Assembly: GCA_013365325.1 (NCBI GenBank)
Contig: JABVXV010000243.1
Location: 1-64,000, forward strand
DNA length: 64,000 bases
From: Dipetalonema caudispina
Taxonomy: Eukaryota; Nematoda; Chromadorea; Rhabditida; Onchocercidae
Reading direction: 5' to 3'
Every line of letters starts with the position of its first letter. Positions within the stretch are counted from its first letter, which is position 1. Positions 26,701 to 41,756 of this stretch are shown piece by piece. A program made the translations under genes and the position numbers. Below the pieces are notes generated by a model. That model was not told where the DNA came from, did no database searches, and saw only the letters and a list, made by a program, of their open reading frames with translations.

Positions 26701-29700
26701 AAAATTGAAAAAAAAAAGAAAAAACAATGGTAAAATTTTTCTACAAACCAAATATAAGTGATAAGAATGGTCTTCTTGCGAAGATTTGGTGTCCGAAATA
26801 AATCAATTAAATTGTACTTATTAGAATGTGTTATTAGAGTGTTACCATTTTTGATGAACTGAAAATGAATTCTATTATTTAATAAAATTTTAAAATACAA
26901 TTCATGAATAAACGAAAAAAGCTTATATATGATTTATGTTATCCAAAATTTAAATTTATTTTTTTTATTTGAAACAATAAATAGGAACTTTTACAATTTA
27001 AATTTAATATTTGAAACAATAAAAAAATTAGAAAAACTTTTTGAATGATAAATAAATGGCTTACAATAATTTATAGTTTTATTTCATTATCAAATTTTGA
27101 TAAATAACCAAATGTTAATTTCTTTGAAACAATTGTTGTCACATCTCGTTGATTTTTTCCAATGTAAAACTTACTCTTGTCATCAGATCATCAACATCCA
27201 CTGCATTTCGTCCATTAATTTTTGCCAAACGTTTAATTATACTTTTAGCTTCGGCATATCGGCCAACTGAAACCAACCAGCGTGGAGATTCCGGAACAAT
27301 GCTTCAAAAATACTTCTTTATTTTTTAAATTAAAATAATAACATTTGAAAATAAGTATACCGATAATTTATGATAACTGATCTAAAATTGATTATTGAAA
27401 ATTATCGCTAATTTCATTCCATGATAGGTAAATTTATTGCTATTTTAGCAATCTTATCAGGTTAGTTTAATCATTTGCTTGGTTTATTTAATATCTGCTT
27501 CGTTATTTGAAATTTCTTAGTGATAAATCACTGGTAAATAAATCATTATGTGTAAAATTATCATCCCTACCGCAAAAAGTTTGTATCAGTGATCCAATGC
27601 ATGGAAATTATGGAAAATATCCTTACTTTAATCGTAGTAAATGTTTCATGAATTCGGTAATCATATCTATTTTAAGTACCACTTTCATCATTATCATGAA
27701 AGATATAAATTTATTACTCTTTGTATAATTTATATCAACCGATAATACTTTTATCAATGATAGTTCTCATAAATTTTAAATTTTACCAATGAATTTTAAA
27801 GTCGCATAGTTGAAACTTACAAGTAATAAATAAATAAAACAACAAATGGTGCATTGCTAAAGAAAATTAATTGTCGCCATCGACGAACAAGCATAGCTAA
27901 GACACCAAGTAAAACCAAAGCTGCTCCAAAGAAAACATCGAGCATAATACTGGAAAATATCCGACCCGATTCACCCATAAATTCCATACCTAATATTTTT
28001 ACTTTTACAAATTAATTCAAGTGGATCAAATATGACAAAATGTAAACATTTCGGTAATATTTTGTTTGATAACATTTAGTAGGAAAAAAAAAAAGAAAAA
28101 TTTACTTAAAAATAAATTATAATGTTAGATTTTTCTGGAACTAAAAAAAAAAAAAAAATTAGAAAAATTTATTAATTTCCCTACATGAATTAATATTCTT
28201 CTTGTAATTGTAGTAATATACTGACTTATAATGAATGGTAATTGAAAAAGTGCCGGAAATGCTAAACCAGTAAGAAATCGTAGTATCATAAACGAATAAG
28301 TATCCCAAGCAAATGCATTCACCGTACCACATACCACAAGTGTTGCAAGGATCATGAAAAATGATACACGGCGTCCAAATCTGAAAATATTCGAAATTAA
28401 CAATTATATGGCAAATAAAAAGTATAATCTAAATTTAATTGAACAATGATTAGGTTAAATTTCAACAACAAAACTAAAAATAAGTATCATTTTCTTAACA
28501 AAAAAGATTGTAATTTAATATTTTATTTAATTAAAGCTAATCGTTAAATATCTAAAGTTTATTTTTCTATTAAAAATTTAACTTATTCTTTTATTTTATG
28601 ATTTTTTTCATACTATCGAAATTTCTACATAATAAATGAAAAGTAATATTGTTGAATTTTTTTTTTAAAAAAAAAAAAAAGAAAAAAAAAAACATACTTA
28701 TCAGCAATATATCCAAATAAAACATTACCAATAAAACTACCAATGTAAAATGCCATACTTGTCAAATCAACCCAATATTTTCGATCACATACCAAATCAT
28801 ACTATAATTTATAATTATGAATGATTTTCGTCTTTTTTTTTTTTTTTTTTGTGACAATTGTTTGAATGATTTTAACATTATAATATTATCTGGCAGTAAT
28901 GAAACAAATGAAACAAATCGATAGAGCAATAAATGGAAAATAGAAAAGAATTCAATTTCATACAAATATATCAATTAATTCATTTTAACAGAATGTATAG
29001 AAATAAGTTCAAAAGGAATTTCAAGTAAGCCGAAAAGTTTGCATGTTGTTCAATAGCAATAAAGCTATATGATATTCATTTATTAATAAGTTTTTTAAAT
29101 GAAATGATTGGTTGATATAACTAATTTTTGATTTAATTTTATTTGAAATTAGCATTTTAGATGGAAATATTTTGGACAAATATTTGTAGAGTATGAAGTA
29201 AGCATCTTATAAAATATATAAAGCAAAATGTATTTTACAAATAATTTATAAAATAAAGTAATTTAAGATCTAACGGAATATTGCATATATTGCTATCACA
29301 ATAATTGACGTACGTCAACAATTGAAAATATCAATTATAAAGTTACTTCATCGTATAACTTCTGTTACATTGCAAATACATAACTTATGATTGATCAAAA
29401 ATCTTTACCTCTTTGTTATTAGTAAAGTAAAGTAAGAAAGAAGAATACCTCGGTAACCAATGTGTCAATATAGATGCTATTATCATAAATCCAACCTATT
29501 TGACATGATATTAACGATAGATTTTTTCTCAAATATTCCTTCCTATTGATATGATTTGTGCTGGAATTCCAAAATTGATCAACTTCGGTAGCATTATACT
29601 GTTGACAACTCATTTCTTCCTAAATGAATTTCATAAATAATTTATCGAATTTTTAAATCTTCAAAAAAATTATGAGCAATATTAATTATTGTAAATTTGA

Positions 29701-30292
29701 CATGGATTATTGTTGAAATTTAACTTTTGTAAATTCATAGAATTTCGATAAATACCGGTGTAGCAAATTCGTTTATTGGACTTAAATCTTCGCGTCCTTC
29801 CGGTAATCGGCATCGATGATCGGGTTGACCAACAACAAATGGTTGATTGAAAGCCGAAAATGCGGATGGTATGGTTGCCGGTAAACATATTATAAAAAAT
29901 AATGTGATTTGAAATGGACCAAAATCGCCAACCTATAAATTGTTTCTTTTTTTTTAAATTTCAACTATAACATTTAAAAAGTTTAAAAAGGGTAAAATTT
30001 TCGAAGTAATTTGACTAATGCAAAATTTGATTTAATTGAATCAATTTTTGTTATTTAAAAATTTTTATGATAAAACTAAAATAAATTTAATTTTGCCTTA
30101 TTTCTACTCTTGGTTAATTGTTCATATGAACAATTTATTGGAGTATAAATACATTACAATTGAATTGTCGCTTTTTTTTTGTTTCATTTACAGACTCAAA
30201 ATACCTTTCCTAATTAATGCATTCTGTAAATATATTATTAAGTCACATAATAAGTTAATTAATACCTCAGCAAGTAGAGCATCGAAATCCAT
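23759..30292 (-). CDS. SLC22-family organic cation transporter (MFS)
   Basis: Twelve exons (minus strand): 30292-30266, 29932-29756, 29619-29449, 28801-28698, 28380-28226, 27989-27821, 27301-27175, 26858-26749, 26576-26356, 25735-25554, 24316-24154, 23868-23759. They total 1716 nt, giving 571 aa with all phases consistent. The N-terminus [17 protein letters not shown] is typical of SLC22 proteins and supports this ATG. A large Cys-containing extracellular loop with NxS/T sites lies between TM1 and TM2 (about 40-120, including QIGWIYDNS). MFS motif A, GYIADKFGRR, is at 155-164, ESPRWL at 272-277, and [16 protein letters not shown] starts at 508. Twelve membrane spans are expected. The family carries organic cations, carnitine or related solutes across the plasma membrane; the exact substrate is not readable. 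Exon 7 uses an unusual GAAG acceptor. The protein appears intact. Confidence 0.95.
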
Positions 30293-31551
30293 CACTTAAA
30301 TGGATATTTAATCACTTTGACTTTTAACCACAACTTTGCAAATGCAAATTTTGCATCGTTCTATCCATGAGAATTGCAACATTAAAATGAATTTCATTTT
30401 TCCTTAGATTATAAGAATATTATTGGAATATAATTATATATTAGAAATATGATTGTTAACTTCATTTTCTAAATCTATCTCATATCATGCAATATTGTCT
30501 TTTTGAAAAATATTGCGGGAAAATTTTCATTTGATTTCTAATTTAATACCTTCAAATCTTCAAATTTTTCAAATTCCTTTTAGAACTAAATTTATTACGA
30601 TACTATGTTACTTTTAATGACCTTTATGCACTTGCGAAATATCAAATCATCGATTGGTTAAACAGTAAACAATTTCTTGTTAGAAATATTTTTGTTAATA
30701 ATGATTAGTATTATCATGGAATAATTTTATAATTCTATCCAAGTGATCATATCATCGTATCGTTATCACCAGGCTATATGCCAACACTAATTAATGGGAT
30801 AGTTTTATTGGTGATAATTCAAGGAATATGAAAACAATTCAACTTAAAGGTCATAATTAAATCAACAATGCGAAATTATAAAATAATTTTTAAATGAAAT
30901 ATTTTTTAACATAAGAAATGAATATTTACACGGCTTTATCTGATTGATTTTAAACAATCAATTTTATTATCATTTTTACGCTTTTCAAACTTATATCTTT
31001 ATCATAGTTGAAACAATTTTAAGTAATAATAAGTTGCTTAAGATATCATCGGTGATTTTTTTTGTGAATTAAACATAGAGTTACTAATAACAACTTGGTA
31101 AAGTTTATAAACGATAATTTTGTTTTGGAAAAAAGGCGAAAATTTCGCAAAAAAAAAAAAAAAATCACAAGATAACTTCTGACTAGTGATATCGTATCAA
31201 TGTCAGATATTAGTTTATATCAAAATGATAATAAACGCATATTGATGATTAGTATCTTTTATATTTTCCAAATAAAAAAAAAAAAGAAAGCAAAAGATTT
31301 TTGGCGTGAAGACAAGAAATATTTGTTGATTAGTCGAAAAGGGATAAAACTTTTCAAAAAAAAATAAAGATAAATATATCAATTAAAAATTGAAAATTTA
31401 AAAATAATCATAGATTAACTATGAGAAATCAGCTTATATAAAAGCTATTTTTATCCGATGATTGATTTTAATCGCTTTTTTCTTTTTGATATTTATTTCG
31501 TTGTTGACTATTTCGATAAAACCTTTCCAATTCTTTTATTAAATTTACTTT

Positions 31552-31588
<37 letters not shown>

Positions 31589-34253
31589 GAACAAATTCGA
31601 TTGAAGAATTTTAATTAGACACATATAACTAACTGAAAAACTAAATGAAAGCTATTAATAGTTATATTGAATTTGGTGAAATAAAAATGTTTGGCAAAAA
31701 AGAATGCAAAAGGGACGAATAAATTCATTTAGCGAACTGTCAACAATGATTTTTTTTGAAAAATAAAATTATTTGAATCTATCAGAAACTGTTTCCTAAA
31801 TTGAAATGTCAGACTATTACTTTTCATTTGTTATTGAAAATAGAAAATATTGATTTAATTTTATCTGTCACATATAATTTGAAATTCACATTCTGGATAC
31901 ACTCTATCTGTTATTGATATTCAGGAATCTATCTATGTGATAATTAATTAGCTTATCTTTTTATCAACATATTCGAAAGCAATGAAACTATATTAAAATC
32001 CATAATAATGAAATTATGTTAAAATTATAGGAAAATTCGTTGAAATCCTGAATTAGGTTAAATTAAAATGGCGTAAAGATCAAAAACTGAATGTCATAAA
32101 TGTAACTGTAAATTGTGATAAATAAACCTAAGTAGCATGAGTTAAATAATCATGAATAATTGTAAATTCAAAACTTTCCTAGCTTTATTAAACTGTTGCT
32201 ATACCAAAACATAGTAATTTTATCGAAAAAATTTGTTAAATTTAAAAAACGGTGACGGAATTACCAAAGATTGGTTTTTAAACAGTAATTTTACTCGATT
32301 AAAAGCAAAGCGTTCAATTAAAATTGTAAAAATAAATAATTTTGTCCAAAATTTATCACTAAATTACAACGAATGAATGAAATGTTCAGAAAATATTTTT
32401 GCATAATCGAAATTTTTGAAAAAAATTATCTTTAATAAATCATTAATTTCACATTTCAACAATTTAATATAATGATTTTATGAATTTTAACAAATTTAAT
32501 CCGTTTTACAGACCTCATTTAAGTACATTTGTGAACTCTTCATGAATTTTGTAACTAAATGCATACATTTGAAAGAATAATAATTATTATTATCATCAGT
32601 ATTATCATTATTTTAGCACCAAGTTATCACTATATTGTCTTACAACTTTGCTTGTTTGGATTACATATTATTTGATTTTTTAGTTTACATATGATGATAG
32701 TTTTCCATTTTGTTGTAAACATCCAAGGAAAGTAGATTATAGTGATAATTGTCAAATATGATCATATATCCGATTGGGATTCTGATTGAAGAACAATAAT
32801 ATTTACTATTACATTTCAACAACAATTTTTATCACTATAATCACTGTTACTGTTATCATGATAATATTGCATACTGAAAACTGGTAAGTATCTTGAGAAT
32901 TTAGCCTAAAATTTCAAAATGCATATACCACTATCATAGTCTAGTTTCGATTTCGAGAGATCAATGATGATAATAAAAGTTTAGAAAAATTATTCATTAA
33001 AGAAATCAATTTTTAATTAAAATATTCCAAAATTAAAAAGAAATTTAGTTTATAATTAAGAAAATTATTGAAGAGTCAGTTCAAATTGAATTTCTCATTG
33101 ATTATTTTGCAAATAAATTCTGAAATTTTCTAGAAGATGATGATGATTTCGAAAAAAAGTAAAATTAATGATTAATATAGCTTTATAGTAGTGAGTTGTT
33201 TATTCTTGGGACAAAATATTGCCGCTACTTGAAAAGTAATAGCAATATTTTATGTAATAGGTAGCACTAGAAAACTAAATTTTCATCTCAAAACTCACTT
33301 CTGCATTATTTTAAGAGATGAAAGACCAATTATGACTTTCTGAAATCGATTTTCGAAAAAGAAAATTAGAGTTCCGTGCAAAAATTTTTGAAGGAAATTA
33401 AAATTTTTGGATAAAATTTAAAGCATTTATTTGAAGTTATTAATTTGTTTGATAGCCGTATAATTTTGCAAAAAAAAAAAAAAAATTGTTGCTATGAATT
33501 CTTGAAAAAAAAAAAAAAAATGAAAACTAATTAAATTTTGAATAGCACAATTTGAAATGAATCAAAATTTTAGTATTGCGTAAAATCACACAGAAAATAT
33601 AAATATTAAAATTTATTCATAATAAACAAATATTAATAAAGTTATAGATATACTTTACATGATACAAATACAGAAGTTTTAAAATATTTGATTTAATATA
33701 AAATGCTGAAAGGTAGGGTTTAAATAAAATTTTGAATACGAACTGATATTAAAGCATTAAAAGAATTCGGAAAAAAAGTAAAAAATTTTGATTATTTAAA
33801 AATAATATTTCAGTATTTTCTAATGATTTCTTTTTTATCGTTAACAAAATTATACAGATTAAAAAAAAAAAAAAGATCAAAAAAATGCCAAAAATTTAAA
33901 CAGTAAATTTTAAAATCAATTAAAAAAAGTGTTGCTATTAAAACTGTACCGGAAGAAAGGTTAGAGAAAAACTTAGAAAAGTAAACTGGAAGAAAAAGAT
34001 TATCTTGAGTAAAGTTAGATTAAATTTGCATAAATAAATGGATAATGAATTTGAGATGATGTGTTATTGCAACAAAATTGTTGAAATGTATTGTATAAAT
34101 TCAAAAATGATACATACAAATATTACGTATAACTGAAAGTAAACAAAAAATTTTACATCATTTGGTTTGATGAAATTCGTTGCAAATTTATGATACTGTA
34201 CATCTTTTTATTCTAATAATTAATAAAAGAAAATTCAAAAAACAAAAAAATCT

Positions 34254-34419
34254 TACCTTCTATACATTTGTTTTCGGTAGCGAATTGCTGTGATTGCAAA
34301 AAATTAAAAGAAGAGCTGCATGCAATGTAACTACTTGTAAGCTGAGGTGCATGCATGATAATCCTATGCATTTTACATTTTGATTGATTGCAATTTGCAT
34401 AGTTCTTGCATTTCAACAT
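34254..34419 (-). other. Weak candidate upstream exon
   Basis: A minus-strand open frame starts with ATG at 34419 and ends at a good donor (GAAG|GTAAGA) at 34254, phase 1. Translation is Cys-rich and not recognised (starts MLKCKNYANCNQSKCKMH). Its phase could join in frame to an AAG acceptor at 30296-30295, just before the transporter's ATG, but the intron would be about 4 kb and the acceptor is poor. It could be a chance frame. Confidence 0.2.
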
Positions 34420-37400
34420 GCACCAATTGTGAAAAATAATAGTAGCATTTGTTGTTGTTCGTTATTGTTGTTGAAATTTTAGTTATTGATGCAATTAACT
34501 AAGTAAATTATCATTATTGTTAGAGGACAAATACAGTGATAGCTTATAGCTATTGTAGTTTGCTTGCATGCATTATTGTAAACATTTCAATATGCTCTTA
34601 CATAACTGCTTAACAGATTACTGTTGTTGAAAATAAAAGTTGGCAAAGTTTATAGGTGTTGAATATTGTATTATTTGTTGTAATCTATCGGATACAGTTT
34701 AACAAATGGTAAAAATTAATTGCATTCCAACTAGATACAATAAATTTCATATGAATGAAGTTTTTTTTTTTTTCTATTTTCAGATAAAAATGAATTTTTG
34801 AAAGTTTTAAAATCACTGAGTTAAACCAAATTTCTAATAATTTTTTTTGCACTAAAATCAAGTGTATGGTTTCCTTTATAACACATAAATTTTCATTTCA
34901 GCATTATATTCTAGGAAAATTTTGGAGAAATTTAAGTTAAAAAAAAAGTGGAATTTTTTTTTTTTTTTTGTAGTTTAAAGAACTCATGTATTTGATTTTT
35001 TATGGTTTTCCTGAAATCGTTACCGAAACCGACAAAACTGGCAAAAAAAAAAGGCTTCATATTTTTATTCGCAAATAATGACCCAATTTTAAAGGGGATG
35101 AATGATAAGTTCAATTCATTTATTTATTCCATTTCAAATTTTTATTTCAAATTATTCAATGTGTTTGATTTGTTTGATGATTATGTGATATAGAATAGAA
35201 TGAAGGAAGAGCTCACTTTCGGTATTTATCAGCTAGAAATTAAAAAGCACTGATATTGATTTTTATCTGATATTGTTGATACATAATTTAAAATTTAACA
35301 ATTTTTTAATTTACATATTTATAGCTTATTGAATTAGATGAATTGAAACGTAACATTTTGGTTTAATTTTTGCCAAATTTTACTATCATAATAATGATAG
35401 GTGATACGATAGATATGGCTGCCACAAATTATTTATACTTAACAGATAGATGTGATTTAATTCAGTGAAATATTGATAAAAAAAAAAAAAACTCGTAGCA
35501 ATAGTTATTAATAAGAGTTGACAATAAAAGATGTAACTTAACAAATAAGGTATTGATAAATTGTAGGTGATAAGTTACATATCAATTGCATTAGTCTTAT
35601 TGATAAAGTTCAGTTGATTGTAACAAACACTGACATATAGGAATTATTCTAATGAATTTTGCAAAAGCAAAGATATATCATCTCTAAGAGATTTCATATC
35701 CAATATACATCTTTAATTGATCCAAAAAATTTGATTAAAATATCAATTTCATTACTATGTCCAAAATATATCCAAAATAGATCTATTTCGATAATATTGC
35801 TGAAAAGATTTAACGAAATATCCATATGGAAATGTTACATGTTCTTAAAATGTAAAGAACTTAAAAATATAATTATTCCAAGCACAATTAATTAGTTAAT
35901 TAGTTTGCATCATTATTATAGTAAGTTTTATTTTAAATATGATTTTATGTTTCTAAAATATTTGGGATATGTTAGCTTTCAATACAAATTAAAGACTTTA
36001 ATTGTTTCTCATTAAGTTATTAGTAATTAAAAAAAATTAGTATAAATGAATATGTTAAGGACGAGAATAAAAATTGATGCTTGAAATTGATATGTATCAG
36101 AAAATTACGTCTGTTGTGCATTCAACAATTTTTCATTAAACATTCCTATTATTGATTTTGAACATTTCACTTCCACAAATTTTTAAATTTTTTTATAAAT
36201 TACAGAACTTTTCAATTCATTTAAAAGCTCTCGAAATTTGTAAAATTTTTTCATTATTTTTAAAATTTTCATTTCAAAAAAAAAAAGAAATGTAAATAAA
36301 GTAGACGTTTTTATACAATAAAAATTGTAAATTTTCAGGATGAAATGAATGCCATAATAGACGTATTGTTTGAAAGTTGAAATTAAATTATTTGACGTGA
36401 GATTATTGACGTGGAAATTTGAGGCCCAATCAATGCTATCTATGTTCAGTTTTTTAAGTGATAGTGATTTTATTACGCTAAAAATTTTTTTCATTATTTT
36501 TGAAATTTTCATTTAAAAAAAAAGTAGTAATACTAAAGGATTTACTATTAAATAATTAGTCGATTAATGTAATTAATGCTAATTACTGCTGAAAGTAATA
36601 ATAGTAATAGCAATAGCATTAATATTAACAGTAATTAGTAACATTGTATTGGTAGCAGCAGTAATAATACTGAAAGATTTATTGTTTTTAATTATTTGCT
36701 ATTAAGTTGCTGGTTTTTTTTTTTGTTGAATTTTTGATAAAATGATAGATTAATTTTATTAAAATCTGAAAAATTATTAGCTAACATTAAATAATTGTTG
36801 TCATCCTAATTTGCTCCTAAATTAACAACTCATCCAATTGAACAGTTAATAGAATCGATTCTTCAATTAGTATAGTTTTAAAATAATTACAAGCATTATT
36901 GGATTTCCAATATTTTTTATCAGGATTTATTTCTACATCGGCAGATGTTGAAATTAACAGATGTTAAAAGGTAAGACAAGTATAAAAACGAAAAGGTATT
37001 TGGAATGATTTGTGTTTAACAGTTATCAACATTTTCAAAATTTTTTTTTTTTTTTTTTTAAAAATTTGAAGAAAAAAAATTTTTATTTTTCAAAGAAAAT
37101 AAATCGGTAAAATGCTGCAAATTTCAAGCAAAAATACTAATTCAATGGAGAGAAATGTGTTCTGAAAGCAAAATAATTGCGACTGATATCAATAAATACA
37201 TTTGTTTTACAGATGTTTGCCTAAGAAGAAAATAGTTTTGTTGATAAATGCTTAGCAAAATGCTTGTAATTATCTTTGATAACGAATCCTATAATCTATG
37301 TGTTGTATCAATCTGTTTGTTATTTGAATAAATAATCAGTAACTTTTGCAGTAATCATATCCCAACCAAATCTCAGATACTATTTCTTTATCACTTGCTT

Positions 37401-37439
37401 ACACTATAGAAGAATGAAATTGTATTTCATTCAACTTTA

Positions 37440-37685
37440 GCATTCACATAAATGTCGTAGATATCATTGTAAGCATATCATAAGTGCAAGAAATGCTGGT
37501 GCTACAAATACCTCAAATGTTACATAATTATAATACATCGTAGATAATCATTTGTATATGAAAGGAAATGTCGCAAATATAATATCATAAATGTTGCAAA
37601 TATTTCAAATATTTTAAGTGTCATCTTATCACAAGCATTTAAGTATATGAGATGTCACGAATGTCATATGTGAAATGTTGCTAAT
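37440..37685. repeat. Degenerate repeat rich in AAATGTYGCAAAT
   Basis: Irregular repeats of words such as AATGTCGTAGATAT, AATGTCGCAAATAT and AATGTTGCAAATAT. No open reading frame of interest is present. Confidence 0.55.
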
Positions 37686-39540
37686 CCGCACTTCCGTTCC
37701 CATACTTCATACCAATTGTTTGATTCCTCATAATCGATTTCGATTTCGATTTTCGAGAATAAATCTTCTTTGCTATAGGTGACAAATCTAAAGTAGTTAA
37801 TTCTTTTAGTAAAATACAGGCGAAAAATGTTAAATTTTAAAAGTCTGATGGAAAAAAAAGTATAAAATAGAGCTGTAAAACTTTCAACTACATCAAATCA
37901 ATTTATCAAAATGTCAAAATCAAAATTTGAATTAAAATATTAGCTTTCAAATCAAGACAAAACCAACATAGCATTGTATTCCACTTATAAAATTCATTTC
38001 TTTCATTCATTTTTTCCCTTTTCAAATTTTTCTATTTTTCGACGCTTCCCCTATTTTTCATTTTTTTTCGATTGCAACAATTAAAAATTAGTTGGATGAG
38101 AGTATAGCAAAGAAAGAATTTGTAAAATTGGTTGAATTTTTAAATCATTTAAAACATTAATTTCTCTTGCTGCATTATTTTAATTATTATTTTAATACAA
38201 ATTCCTTCCAGATAAACATTTTCAGAAAGCGGAAAAACATAAAAGTCGACATGTTTCTTTTTTTTTTTTTTTTGGAAGCTCATTACTTCAAAAGATTTAC
38301 ATTGACTGATTATTATTTAACTCTAAATGATCATTTATCAATATATTGATGCTAAAATTTAATATAGCATTGGCTAAATTGTCCATTATTATCGTTATTT
38401 CAAGCATGAAAATTATATTAAAACTAAATTTTTGTGGAAAATTTAACATTTGTACTTGGCAAATGGAACAAATGATAAATTATTGGCAAAAACAAAAAAA
38501 AAAGAATTTCCATTGAACAAAAATGTCAAAAAAAAAAAAAAAAAAAAGAAAGAAAAGCAAGAAAAACTGTTGGTATATCTCAAAAGCTGAAGCATTTCGA
38601 TCACAAAGAAAAAAAAAAAATTTGAGCACATAAATCGTATTTTCTATATTTTAACTTATTTTGACATAAGATCAATGATGATAATTACATGGCAAAAGAT
38701 TAATGATTATTTAATGGAAGATTATATTTTGGGAGAAATATTAGTGGACATAAAAAGCAGGATGATGCAGTGATGGGATAATTAATGAAATTAATTAGAA
38801 ACATCTAACATGTATTCGTGTTGTAGATTTACCTGAATATGACAAATTCATCGATTCATTACGGTTGAATTCATTACGATTGGATTTGTTGCTTGAATTA
38901 AAATTTTTCACCCAAACTATCATTAAATAAAATATTTTATTTTTTGAAAAATTATTATTTATAAATGATTCGATAGAATCATTCTGTATATTTTGAATGC
39001 AGAAATTTTCAAATTTCATAAATTTTTTCTATTTTACTAAAGAAGTAATTAAATTGAGAAATTAATTGTAATTTTTCCTCATCTTTTGGTAAATTTTCAT
39101 TTGTAACAAATAAACTTTCTTGTCAAAATTTCGAATAAATTTACAGCAGTAATATTGACGAAATAAAATTTTATTTTTTTGCAAAAAATTTTCTTACTTT
39201 CTTTTAAAATTTCTTTCTTTGCGAAAAAAAAAAAAAAAAAAAAAAAAGAAAAATCGTTGAATAATTGTGAAGATTATGTTGATTCCGATCGTCTTCCATG
39301 CAACGAGAACATTTATACAATTTTCATGCTTGATTTATAATATTTGCTTTTCTTCAATCTAACTCAAAAATAGAACATTCTTCTCTTTTTTTTCTTTTTT
39401 TTTTTCCAAAGATTAAAGAAGGATATTTTCCAGAAAAAGAGTGTGGAAAAGACTACGCTTCATTGCAAAAATTTTCTTATCTGTTTGGATAACTCAATTT
39501 ACAAATGCTTTACGAAAGATCTTCTTCGTAACATTATTCC

Positions 39541-39577
39541 TTTCCCTCTCTCTTTCTCCCTCTCTCTCTCTCTCTTT
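39541..39577. repeat. (TC)n microsatellite
   Basis: Pyrimidine-rich CT repeat interrupted by TTTC and CCC. It produces Ser/Leu runs on the plus strand and Arg/Glu runs on the minus strand. Confidence 0.93.
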
Positions 39578-39758
39578 ATTCTTTGATAAATATAGACCAA
39601 ACAGAGATGGATGGTCTTTTATCGGAAGCTGTAAAAGTAAAAAGGACTTTAAGGCCTTTACATGTACCCATGTCATGCATGGATACATACCTACGACGAT
39701 ATACTTCATTATATATGGAGGAAAAATTTGTTGCTTGGTCCATTAATATATTGATTCA

Positions 39759-39779
39759 TATATATATATATATATATAT
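39759..39779. repeat. (TA)n microsatellite
   Basis: About ten uninterrupted AT units. Confidence 0.93.
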
Positions 39780-41756
39780 TTGTTTCGATTCTCTATTTAC
39801 TTTTTTTATTTCCTCCTAATTCATCATAGAAAGGAAAAAAAGGAAAAAGAGAAAAAAAAAAAAAAAAAATTAATTAACAATGAAGTACAATCTATCAATC
39901 CTAAGAGATATACAGTAAACTAAAAAAAAAAATTAAAAATTGCTTTCAACTTCTTGAATTTTTCCTTCTTTTTTTTTTTTTTTTCTAGCCATTGGTTAAA
40001 TTACTCACTTTGACAAGCTATCTATATGGGAAAATTCAATATTGCATTAAATAGGATGAAGATTAGGTACCATTGACTACACTGTGGTACAAATTGTCAC
40101 TCAATTATTTCACGTTCAAACTATTCCTATAGGCTTTATTATCAGAAAAATATTTGATCAAAACTTTTCCAATTGACTCATTTTTGTTTTTGCTTCTCTT
40201 ATTTTGCAGTATACAATGTTAAATTGAATGAAGAATGGATATCATATGAAATTATGAAATTCGTTTTTTTTTTTTTTGCTGTATTTAATTTTATTCTAAA
40301 TGAAATTGAAAAGAATTAATTGGAAATTTTGCAAAAAAAATACAAATAATTTTGACTTTTATTATTTTATTTTATATTACTTCTTGTCACATGTTATTGC
40401 ATCATTTTTTGTATTATTTTCTGTATTTTAGACAAATATTTTGAAAAATCAACATTGACGACGATATTGATGACCTTTTCTGACATCATAGCTTATCACT
40501 TTCCAATCACATATCATTCAACTTCCACATATTAAATCTATATTCCTTAGCTGATTATCAAATCAATTTCCCATTGTAGAATATAAAAAATGATACAGAT
40601 GTTCTTTGATTTCAAAACTAAATTGTCAAAATTATATTTTAAAATATATTTATTCTATTTGAAATGCTGTTTTTTTAATTTAACAGTGAAAAAAAAAAGA
40701 AACTTCAAATGAAATACCACCAAAAAACAGAAAATGTTCGTTTCCCTATAATTTAAATTTATTCAATTTCAATATTAGCAGCATTCATGCAAAGAGCATA
40801 TTGAAATTTTTAAAAATTTAATTTTTTGTATTCCAGAAATTTTAGTATGCAAGAAATTTATTTAAAGAATTGAAACTTGATCGAACAATTGTTTCTGGTC
40901 AATAAATTTATGCTACAATTGTCATACGATTGTGTATGTTAGTATTTTAAAGAATAATTAATTACTCAGCAAGCTATATATACAAATCTGACAAACTTTG
41001 ATAATTAATCTCTCTTTGTAAGAAATTTATTTCCAATATTTAGCATTACAATTTCTTCAAAAGTTTATCTTCAAAAAATAAAAAGAACGAAAACAAATAA
41101 TTTTCTGCCAATTTATCAAAATGATGAAGATCGATTGCAATGATTTGCGATAAATGCATTTTGATTAGTAATTTTCGTTAGTATATTTGATACGGAGGCC
41201 ACTTTACATTGTTGATTCAATTCGCCAATTTTAAATTAAAGTACTTATTATTTCAATCAATAAATTGAATTGCCAAAAGTGTATGACAATAGTTAAGGAC
41301 AACAAGCAATAAAATACCTTTGATATTTTCCAAATTCCATTTTATACATTCGATAATTGGCCAATTTCATATAATTACATCTATTATTCTCCTCAAATTT
41401 TACGCAATATTCTTAGCAAAATTTAAAAAGGTATTCAAAAATTACAAAAAGGAAAAAAAAAAATCAATCTTTAAATATATTTTCCTTTTTTTTTTTTTTT
41501 TTTTTTGGAAAAATAATGAAACAAATGTATTATTTACTTTAATCATTTCATATTGTAAAGATATGATGCATATGTATGCTTTGTGTGTTAAAATTTTTTT
41601 TTTTTTTCCAACTAATATTCATTAATATAAGAAATGAAAAAAAAATAATTGAAAAAAGAAGTCTGTTATGAAAAGTTTGAGGTTAAAAGTTGTTCAGATT
41701 TTCATTAAATGATTGATGGGACAAAAATTGCCCGAATTGATAGTTAAGAAATGATT

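Noticed and set aside
27507..27728. Plus-strand frame in transporter intron 6 containing DPMHGN
   Set aside because: The six-residue match recalls class II DAHP synthases, but nothing around it fits and a bacterial insert is not supported. Treated as chance.
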